From: Myxococcota bacterium
Lineage (GTDB): Bacteria; Myxococcota; Kuafuiibacteriia; Kuafuiibacteriales; Kuafuiibacteriaceae
Length of the DNA stretch: 35,209 nucleotides
NCBI GenBank assembly: GCA_028289325.1
Contig: JANQQN010000185.1
Span: 1-35,209 of the forward strand
Direction: 5' to 3'
The position numbers were made by a program, and so were the translations under genes. Of this stretch, positions 20,618 to 26,893 are shown in pieces (position 1 is the stretch's first letter; each line of letters opens with the position of its first letter). The notes under the pieces were generated by a model, which did not search any database, was not told the origin of the DNA, and was given only the letters and a program-made list of their open reading frames with translations.

Positions 20618-21547
20618 CCGGGCGATCGCGTCGTCGTCCAGCCCTAACAGATAAAGGACGGACCGCAGGCTTGGCTGCGACAGGCGGTGACGGGCCTCGT
20701 CCCGCACCGCGGGTTTCGCGTTGAAGGCGATTCCCAGGCCGGCTCGCCCCAGCATGTCCAGGTCGTTGGCGCCATCGCCGATGGCGACCACTCGCGTCAG
20801 TGGAACGCCCTCCGCATCGGCGATCTGCGCCAACAAGGCCGCCTTGCGGGGGCGGTCGACGATCGCGCCTTCGACCCGCCCCGTCAGCTTGCCATCAGCG
20901 ACGGCCAAGGTATTGGCGAACGCATGGTCGATCCCCAGCCTCGTTCGCAGCGGTTCGACGACCTCGATGAAGCCGCCGGAGATGATCGCCACCCGGCCCC
21001 CCAGCGCCTTCATGGTTCCGATGAGGAGCTGCGCGCCTTCGGTGAGCTGAAGTCGGGCCAACACGTCGGCGAACACCGATGTCGAGACTCCGGCCAGCGC
21101 CGCGACTCGCGCGCGCAGGGAGGCCTGGAAGCCGAGCTCGCCGTTCATCGCGCGCTCGGTGATGGCGGCGACCTCGGCGTGGGCGCCGGCCGCGCGCGCG
21201 ATCTCGTCGATGACCTCCTGTTGGATAAGGGTGGAGTCCACGTCCATGACCAGCAGGCGCATGTGGCAACGGTCTTCGTTGTCGGGCTGCAGAACGACGT
21301 CTTCGCCGGCGACCGGCAGCGCTCGGACGTGAGCGGCGAGCGCGTCGGGATGGCCGCCCTCGAGTCGGAGGTCGACGACCTGGACCTCGCCCGACGACAG
21401 TCGACGCCGAGCGACGGTTCGCGCGCCGACCCGTTGCGCGGTTCGGTCAACGAGCGTGGCCAGGTCGCGGCGGCGCTGAAAGACGGTCGCCACCCACTTT
21501 CCGGGGTGCACCGGGGGACGTTCGGGCAATTCGTCCTGCGCGGCCAC
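20594..21547 (-). CDS. serB: phosphoserine phosphatase
   Basis: A 317-residue HAD-superfamily phosphatase for the last step of serine biosynthesis (phosphoserine to serine). The HAD motifs are complete: nucleophile Asp102 and acid/base Asp104 in MDVDSTLI, Ser190 in IISGGF, Lys235, and GDGANDLDM at 257-265. An N-terminal part of about 95 residues precedes the HAD domain and may correspond to the ACT-like region found in longer SerB proteins. It starts at GTG 21547 with no clear ribosome site, and no earlier in-frame start is seen. It is divergent from the deacetylase-like gene and overlaps the convergent DUF2845 gene by 24 bp. Together with serS, two serine-related genes lie about 11 kb apart; no link is implied. 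Confidence 0.96.
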   Translation of the reverse strand: MAAQDELPERPPVHPGKWVATVFQRRRDLATLVDRTAQRVGARTVARRRLSSGEVQVVDLRLEGGHPDALAAHVRALPVAGEDVVLQPDNEDRCHMRLLVMDVDSTLIQQEVIDEIARAAGAHAEVAAITERAMNGELGFQASLRARVAALAGVSTSVFADVLARLQLTEGAQLLIGTMKALGGRVAIISGGFIEVVEPLRTRLGIDHAFANTLAVADGKLTGRVEGAIVDRPRKAALLAQIADAEGVPLTRVVAIGDGANDLDMLGRAGLGIAFNAKPAVRDEARHRLSQPSLRSVLYLLGLDDDAIARLSPSTGR

Positions 21548-21783
21548 GTCGACCCGACTATCACAAGGGGCCGCGGGGTCTACCGGTTCCTCGCCGGTTG
21601 TGCCAGCCCGGAGCAGCGCGCCGCACGCGGCGGGGCGGGCCTTCCCGGGTCTCCGCAGGAGAGGTTGACCGCCTTTTCGGGGGATGACACGCTCCTCACA
21701 TCGTGCGGTCGAGCGACCGGTCGGGTGTAACGCGCGGTCTTGGCGTATTCCCGATGGCCTGGGCGCACAGGAAGCGAAGCCGA

Positions 21784-22539
21784 ATGCGGTCCGTCATCAT
21801 GTTTCACGGAATCCAGGATGAGCCCTCGGATCTCGCCGTGAACAAGGAGGAGCTGGCCAGCATCCTCTCCGCGGTTCGAGACAATGGCTTCGCCATTCGA
21901 CCGTTGCGCGAAGTGTTGACCGCGGCCCCGAACGCGGCCGTGGTGGCCCTGACGTTCGATGGGGGCTTGGCGACGGTCAAAGACGCGGCCGAGGTTCTCG
22001 CGGACTTCGACGCCCCCGCCACCTTGTTTGCGGTGACCGGCTACGTCGGAAAGACCAACCGATGGCCGGGGCAGATCGAAGGCACGCCCGCTCAGCGGCT
22101 ACTGGGGTGGGCCGACCTGCAGGCGCTCCGGGACGAAGGCTGGGAGATCCAGGCGCTCTCCCACAGCCACCCCGACCTTCGCCAGCTCCCGGACAGCCAT
22201 GTCATCAAGGAGCTCGACCGGTGCAAATCGGCGTTGTACGAGCGACTGGGGATCGAGACCCACACGTTTGCGTACCCCTACGGCTACCTGAACCGCCGAA
22301 TCTATGACCTGGTCAAAGCCCGGTTCGACTACGCGCTGACCACGATGCTCTCCGAGATCCCGGAGGTCTGCGACCCCCACCTCGTTCCCCGGATCGACGC
22401 CAAGTATCTGTGGCCGAAGCCCATCCATCACTACTACGGACGGCGCCGGTTTCGGCTGTACCTACATGGCCGAAGGCAGATTCGGCGGTGGCAGTCTCAT
22501 CCCGGGGAGCCCAATATCGAAGAGCTCTTCGCGGACTGA
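21784..22539 (+). CDS. polysaccharide-deacetylase (NodB-fold) protein with degraded metal site
   Basis: From ATG 21784 (AGGA about 9 nt upstream) the protein has 251 residues. It clearly belongs to the NodB/CE4 fold: SVIMFHGI at the start, LTFDGG at 56-61, EIQALSHSHPDL at about 121-132 and TFAYPYGYLN later. In active CE4 enzymes the motifs read TFDDG and [GS]SHxxxHP; the second Asp and both His bind the metal. Here the metal Asp is Gly60 and the first metal His is Leu125; only His129 remains. It is therefore probably not a normal metal-dependent deacetylase. Starts at 21703 and 21754 are possible but would add a basic N-terminus of no clear use. The DUF2752 gene follows after 8 bp. Confidence 0.88.
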   Translation: MRSVIMFHGIQDEPSDLAVNKEELASILSAVRDNGFAIRPLREVLTAAPNAAVVALTFDGGLATVKDAAEVLADFDAPATLFAVTGYVGKTNRWPGQIEGTPAQRLLGWADLQALRDEGWEIQALSHSHPDLRQLPDSHVIKELDRCKSALYERLGIETHTFAYPYGYLNRRIYDLVKARFDYALTTMLSEIPEVCDPHLVPRIDAKYLWPKPIHHYYGRRRFRLYLHGRRQIRRWQSHPGEPNIEELFAD

Positions 22540-22542
22540 AGG
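22538..22542 (+). promoter_or_regulatory. ribosome binding site for the DUF2752 gene
   Basis: GAAGG lies 5 nt before GTG 22548 and overlaps the TGA stop of the deacetylase-like gene. It fixes the short start of the DUF2752 gene and couples it to the upstream gene; the frame itself runs back to 22410. Confidence 0.6.
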
Positions 22543-22547
22543 TCAGT

Positions 22548-22994
22548 GTGATCTCTAGCCAGGTAAACCCCGTAAATCACCGTCGTCAGACCGATGGCGC
22601 GACCCACGGCCGGCGGCGGCGATGGTGGGTGGGGCTCGCGGCGGTCGTCACCGGCGCGGCGCTCTTGCGGACGACGTCCCTGCCGGGGCCGCCCTGCATG
22701 TTCAACCTGGTCACCGGCTACCCGTGTCTGGGCTGCGGAAGCACCCGCGCGATCCGTGCCCTGCTGCGGCTCGACGTCGGGGCCGCGTTGGCGCTGAATC
22801 CGCTGTTCGTGGTGGCCTCGGTCATCTTCGCGGGATGGTTGATCCGCAAGGCCGGCCGAGACTTCGGCGTGTGGCCGGCCGATCCGGGTTCGATGGAAAA
22901 GCCGGTCTTCGAGGGCCGAAGATGGCTGTGGCCGGTGTTGGTCGTGGCCATGATGGCCAACTGGGCGTACCTGCTGTGGCGGACGCCCAGTTGA
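22548..22994 (+). CDS. DUF2752 membrane protein
   Basis: Starting at GTG 22548 the protein has 148 residues with about three hydrophobic helices (26-43, 78-98, 125-144). The DUF2752 signature CxxxLTGxPCPGCGxTRA is visible as CMFNLVTGYPCLGCGSTRAI, with Cys50, Cys60 and Cys63. This family is membrane-bound and of unknown function; the Cys pair is conserved and could be redox-active or metal-binding. The start lies 8 bp after the stop of the deacetylase-like gene with a GAAGG site between, so the two are one operon. The gene is convergent with the Pro/Thr-rich protein gene; only 12 bp separate them. Confidence 0.85.
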   Translation: MISSQVNPVNHRRQTDGATHGRRRRWWVGLAAVVTGAALLRTTSLPGPPCMFNLVTGYPCLGCGSTRAIRALLRLDVGAALALNPLFVVASVIFAGWLIRKAGRDFGVWPADPGSMEKPVFEGRRWLWPVLVVAMMANWAYLLWRTPS

Positions 22995-23006
22995 GCCCCG
23001 GCCCGC

Positions 23007-23864
23007 TCAGAAGATATAGGACGCGCCGGCCGTGAACTTCAGGCCGAAGGTCGTGGACAGGCCGTCGCCGGTCGCGATGTGGGGGCCGATCTTGAAGTCG
23101 GCGTGAAGGGCGAGTTCGTCGGTGAGCTGGTACTCCGCGGCGGGACCGAACAGCAGCGGGAACAGCTGGCCGTTGACCTCTCCGAAGAGGAAGGTGACGG
23201 GGATGTCGATGCCGCCGCCGACGATGAAGTCTTCATTGATCTTGAAGCCCACATTGCCTTCGAGGTGGAACAGAAGCGCGAACAGCGCCTCGCTGGACAC
23301 CGAGGAGTCGACGATGACGCCGTTTTCAATCCTCACGGTTCCTACGTCGACGATGGTTACGCCGAGGCCCGGGCGAGCGGTCATCCCGATGATCATCTGG
23401 TCGTTGTCCATGAACGTCAGCTTGATCGGGGCCGCGATCGCGACGCTGATCGTTCCCGGCGCTTCGTTGCCGGTGGCGTAGAACAGGCCGGCGTCGAGAA
23501 TGAACTCACCGCCGACGGAGAAGAAGTCACCCGGCAGGAAGACGTAGCCGCCCCGCAGGACGCCCGAGTAGCCGGTCGACGCGAAGGCGGTGGCTTCGTT
23601 CGGGGTGCCGAAGAAGAAGGACCGCGTGTCGGCGATCGGCGATGGGACCTCGGCCGTACCTTCGGTACCTTCGACGGGGGGTGCGGTCACCGGCGGGGTG
23701 GTGGTCGCCGGGGGCTCGGTGGTCGCCGGGGGCTCGGTGGTCGCCGGGGGTGTGGTCTCCGGCGGGGTCGACTCGGGCGGCGTGGTGTCTTGCGCCGACG
23801 CGACGGAGAACGCGAAGAGATAGGCGGCCAGGCCCATGGACATACTGAACGATGATCGCTTCAT
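23007..23864 (-). CDS. secreted beta-rich (outer-membrane-like) protein with Pro/Thr repeat stalk
   Basis: A 285-residue protein starting at ATG 23864 with AAAGGA 8 nt upstream. A signal peptide (1-24, ending ASAQ) is followed by a Pro/Thr-rich stalk at about 27-65 made of ETTPPA/TTEPPA-type units. Residues about 80-285 are rich in Gly and alternating hydrophobic residues (GYVFLPGDFFSVGGEFILDAG and similar) and end in Tyr-Ile-Phe, as small beta-barrel outer-membrane proteins do. There is no catalytic motif. It most resembles an outer-membrane beta-barrel with a periplasmic or surface stalk; the exact family is not recognised. The stalk is coded by near-perfect 18-bp repeats and may vary in length among strains. 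Confidence 0.82.
   Translation of the reverse strand: MKRSSFSMSMGLAAYLFAFSVASAQDTTPPESTPPETTPPATTEPPATTEPPATTTPPVTAPPVEGTEGTAEVPSPIADTRSFFFGTPNEATAFASTGYSGVLRGGYVFLPGDFFSVGGEFILDAGLFYATGNEAPGTISVAIAAPIKLTFMDNDQMIIGMTARPGLGVTIVDVGTVRIENGVIVDSSVSSEALFALLFHLEGNVGFKINEDFIVGGGIDIPVTFLFGEVNGQLFPLLFGPAAEYQLTDELALHADFKIGPHIATGDGLSTTFGLKFTAGASYIF
23701..23751 (-). repeat. 18-bp in-frame tandem repeat coding the Pro/Thr stalk
   Basis: The plus strand shows gtggtcgccgggggctcg at 23701-23718 and identically at 23719-23736, with a third copy starting at 23737 that diverges after 14 bases. Each unit codes six residues (ATTEPP-type). Repeats of a codon multiple let copy number change without loss of frame. 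Confidence 0.85.
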
Positions 23865-23872
23865 GAGATTGT

Positions 23873-23878
23873 TCCTTT
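23873..23878 (-). promoter_or_regulatory. ribosome binding site of the Pro/Thr-stalk protein gene
   Basis: AAAGGA on the minus strand, 8 nt before ATG 23864. It is one of the better ribosome sites in the window and suggests good translation. A TTTAAT element further upstream could be a -10 box, but its -35 partner is poor. Confidence 0.6.
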
Positions 23879-24071
23879 CGACCGATGTCGATGCGGGCGG
23901 ACACTAAAGCAACCGCGGGTCGGATTAAAGCCGAACCGACCGGGACCGCGAACACACAAACTATTCGTCGGTCGATAGGAAAGGGGGTCGGCCGTATGCG
24001 TGAGTTCGGGAGCGTGACGCGGGCCGCAGCGTGTCGATGCCACGGCCCGCGCCTGGTGAGCGACGAGTCGG

Positions 24072-24541
24072 TCAAAGCTCGGCGTCGACGGAGAACCGGC
24101 CTCCGCCCAGGGTGATGAGCGGGATCAATGACGCGACGTAGGCGACGTGAAACTGAAAGCCTTCGCCGGCCTGGTGGCCGAACCAATTCATGAAGAAGCC
24201 GTGTTCAACATGGAAGGTGGCTGCGCCGATCATCAAAGCGGCGATGGCCGCCGCGGCGACCCGCGTCCCGAGCCCCAGGGCGAGGGCCACTGGCGCGAGC
24301 AGCTCGAGGACCATCACCACCGCCGCGACGACGCCCGGCAGCCCATAACTGCCGGTCAAAGCCTCGTACGTTGGCGTCCATCCGTAGCCACCGAACCAGC
24401 CCAAGACCTTTTGGGCGCCGTGGGGAACAGGACGGCGGCGGCCAATAGGCGAACGAGCAACAGATCGGTGCGGCGTTCGGTTCGTAACAGCGGTCGCAGG
24501 CGGTGGGCGAGGGCGGGCCAGCAGAGCGTGGGTCGGTTCAT
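24072..24541 (-). pseudogene. DoxX family membrane protein, frameshifted
   Basis: Two overlapping frames on the minus strand together spell one DoxX protein of about 156 residues. The first frame starts at ATG 24541 and reads MNRPTLCWPALAHRL through LLLVRLLAAAVLFP. The second frame picks up HGAQKVLGWFGGYGWTPTYEAL and runs to the stop at 24072 with three more membrane helices. The break falls in a run of four C (plus-strand gggg at 24422-24425); one extra C would restore VLFPHGAQK. DoxX proteins are small four-helix inner-membrane proteins often tied to thiol or redox stress. Either the gene is inactivated, or a base was lost in sequencing of a homopolymer. The rest of the reading frame shows no other decay, which favours a recent or artefactual change. 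Confidence 0.85.
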
Positions 24542-24845
24542 CGTGTCGATGCCCACGGGATGGCTGAGTCTCGTCTGGCACGAGCGAACCCATCGCGACG
24601 TCGCCCGACGTTATCTTCGCCAGGTCATTCGGGAGGTGGCGGCGTCGGTGGCCGACCGCCTGGGTCCGACGTGAGACGACCAGGGCGGTCGGTGGGGTCG
24701 TTCCCCCGAAGTGTTGGCCCTATCGCTGCGGATCGGGGAATCGTCAGTGATCGACGGAAGGGGTTTCTGGCCCCGTATCCGAGTGGAGCGGTGCCGCGCT
24801 TTGGGTATTGAGGCCATCGACGCGGCGTGTCCAACTGGTGTCGCC
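24542..24845. other. intergenic region between divergent DoxX and CoA-transferase genes
   Basis: About 304 bp that must hold both promoters. I see no convincing -35/-10 pair, operator or terminator. A reading frame runs through it into the CoA-transferase gene from 24711, but its first 45 codons look unlike the family N-terminus and are treated as leader. A short inverted GGGG/CCCC pair near 24757-24773 is the only structure noticed. Confidence 0.5.
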
Positions 24846-26732
24846 ATGTACCAAGGAAAGCTCACGACTCCAGACCAGGCGGTGGCGGCGGTCCGCTCGG
24901 GTGACCGCGTATTCGTGGGCTCCGGCTGCGCGGAGCCGGAGACCCTCGTGCGCGCGTTGGCGAAGCGAGGCCCAGAGTTGAGCGATGTGGAGGTCGTTCA
25001 CCTGTTGACCCTCGGCACCGCCGAGTACGTCGATCAGCCAGGATTTCGACACAACGCCTTCTTTATCGGCGCCAACGTGCGAAAAGCGGTGGCCGGAGGA
25101 CGCGCCGACTACACGCCGATCTTTTTAAGCGAGCTTCCTGCCCTCATTCGTTCGGGGGCCCGCCGGGTGGACGTGGCGATGGTTCAGCTGTCGCCGCCGG
25201 ATCGCCACGGCGACTGCAGCATGGGCAACCACGTCGACATCCAACACGCGGCCATCGATTCGGCCCGGGTGGTGATCGCGGAGATCAACCCCAACATGCC
25301 GCGGACGTTCGGCGACACGGTGGTCAATCTGTCCCAGATCGACGCCATCGTGGAAAGCAGTGGTTCGATCATCACCCTCGAGACAGGAAAGCCCGACGAA
25401 GTGGCCATGCGCATCGGTGGGTTCGTGGCTCGCCTCATCGACAACGGGGCCTGCCTTCAGATGGGCATCGGCACCATCCCCGATGCGGTGCTGACGTACT
25501 TGGCCGACAAAAAGGACCTCGGCGTCCACACCGAGATGTTCAGCGACGGTCTCTTGCATCTGCTGCAAAACGGCAACGTGACCAACAAGAACAAGGTCGT
25601 TCACACCGGCAAGACGGTGGCCAGCTTCGCCATGGGCACCCAGGTCTTGTACGACTACATCAACGAGAATCAGCGGGTCGTGTTCTACGCATCGGACTAC
25701 GTGAACGACCCGCGGGTGATCAGCCGCAACGACCAGGTGGTGGCGGTCAACAGCGCGCTGCAGGTCGATTTGACCGGCCAGGTCTGCGCCGACAGCCTCG
25801 GGTATCGGTTCTTCAGCGGCATCGGCGGCCAGGTCGACTTCATCCGCGGGGCGGCCCTGAGCCGGGGCGGCAAGCCGGTGATCGCGCTGCCGGCGACGGC
25901 CAAGGGAGGGACGGTCAGCCGCATCGCGCCTCACCTCGAAGAGGGGGCGGGGGTCGTGACCAGCCGCGGTGACGTCCACTACGTGGTCACCGAGTACGGC
26001 GTCGCCTATCTCCACGGAAAGACCATTCGCGAGCGGGCGCTGGCGTTGATCAACATCGCGCATCCGGACTTTCGGCAGGACCTCATCGACTTCGTCCAGA
26101 AGAAGCACTACGTCTACGACGACGAGCAGATCTTCCGGCAGGCCCTCAACCCCTATCCGGCCGCCGTCGAGCGCAAGGCGAATTTCAAGAACCAGTCGGT
26201 CACCATCCGCCCGCTTCGCGCCAGCGACGAGCGACGGCTGCAGGAGTTCTTTTACAGCCACGAGCCGGAGACGGTGTACAGCCGCTACTTTGCGCCCAAG
26301 AAGGAGCTCAACCGTCGCGAGGCGGCCGAGCTGTGCTGCGTGGACTACAAAGACCGTATGGCCGTGGGCGTGTTCATGCCCCCCGCCCAGGGTTCGCGAC
26401 TGCTCGCCGTCGCCCGCTACTTCTTGAATCCGCGGACCAACTTCGCGGAGACTGCGATCGTGGTTCATGAAGACTGGAGGGGGATCGGTATCGGCGCGAC
26501 GCTCACCGAGATCCTGATCGAGCATGCGAAGACGTATTCGATCGAAGGTTTCTACAGCGAGCTACTGCCCAGCAACATGGCCGTGGTCCGCATGCACAAG
26601 AAGATGGGACACCGCGTGGTCTGGAACGGAGAAGAAGGCCTCTTCAATGTTTCTTATCGCTTCGACGGGACACCCACCGAGGATCCCAGCGTCGACCTCG
26701 AGTCGGTGATCATGGACGACCACCCGCAGTAA
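24846..26732 (+). CDS. acetyl-CoA hydrolase/CoA-transferase fused to GNAT acetyltransferase
   Basis: From ATG 24846 the protein has 628 residues. Residues 1-440 are a class I-like CoA-transferase of the acetyl-CoA hydrolase/4-hydroxybutyrate CoA-transferase family: the catalytic Glu230 sits in VHTEMFSDG, and SGIGGQVDFIRGA (about 324-336) forms the CoA site. Residues about 451-605 are a GNAT domain (VTIRPLRASDERRL, then the acetyl-CoA loop EDWRGIGIGATL). The first domain moves CoA between carboxylic acids; the second would acetylate an amine, perhaps a protein lysine. This fusion is known from deltaproteobacteria. The upstream frame to 24711 is rejected because family members begin near the MYQGKLTTPDQAV stretch. 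It ends 46 bp before the tRNA gene on the opposite strand. Confidence 0.92.
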   Translation: MYQGKLTTPDQAVAAVRSGDRVFVGSGCAEPETLVRALAKRGPELSDVEVVHLLTLGTAEYVDQPGFRHNAFFIGANVRKAVAGGRADYTPIFLSELPALIRSGARRVDVAMVQLSPPDRHGDCSMGNHVDIQHAAIDSARVVIAEINPNMPRTFGDTVVNLSQIDAIVESSGSIITLETGKPDEVAMRIGGFVARLIDNGACLQMGIGTIPDAVLTYLADKKDLGVHTEMFSDGLLHLLQNGNVTNKNKVVHTGKTVASFAMGTQVLYDYINENQRVVFYASDYVNDPRVISRNDQVVAVNSALQVDLTGQVCADSLGYRFFSGIGGQVDFIRGAALSRGGKPVIALPATAKGGTVSRIAPHLEEGAGVVTSRGDVHYVVTEYGVAYLHGKTIRERALALINIAHPDFRQDLIDFVQKKHYVYDDEQIFRQALNPYPAAVERKANFKNQSVTIRPLRASDERRLQEFFYSHEPETVYSRYFAPKKELNRREAAELCCVDYKDRMAVGVFMPPAQGSRLLAVARYFLNPRTNFAETAIVVHEDWRGIGIGATLTEILIEHAKTYSIEGFYSELLPSNMAVVRMHKKMGHRVVWNGEEGLFNVSYRFDGTPTEDPSVDLESVIMDDHPQ

Positions 26733-26778
26733 CGTAGCCAGCGAAGATGTCGTGGGCCCGCGGACGGCGGAAGATAGA

Positions 26779-26852
26779 TAGACGCGATTGGATTCGAACC
26801 AACGACCTCTACCGTGTCAAGGTAGCGCTCTAACCAACTGAGCTACGCGTCT
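26779..26852 (-). tRNA. tRNA-Val (anticodon GAC)
   Basis: A 74-nt cloverleaf on the minus strand. The acceptor stem is AGACGCG/CGCGTCT with discriminator A. The D-arm is GCTC-loop-GAGC, and the anticodon stem CTACC/GGTAG closes the loop TTGACAC, giving anticodon GAC (reads GUC/GUU). The variable loop is 5 nt, and the T-arm is GTTGG-TTCGAAT-CCAAT. No CCA is encoded at the 3' end. All stems pair fully apart from one G-T in the T-stem. Confidence 0.96.
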
Positions 26853-26893
26853 GTGGGCCGCGATGGATATCCAGCCTTGGCTGCCGGGTCAAC

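Noticed and set aside
21664-21692. TTGACC with a 17-nt spacer before CACGCT as a sigma-70 promoter for the deacetylase-like gene
   Set aside because: The -35 box is good, but the -10 matches TATAAT at only two of six positions; no support at 18 nt either.
25125-26525. 466-codon minus-strand frame across the CoA-transferase gene
   Set aside because: Shadow of a conserved enzyme; no domain visible.
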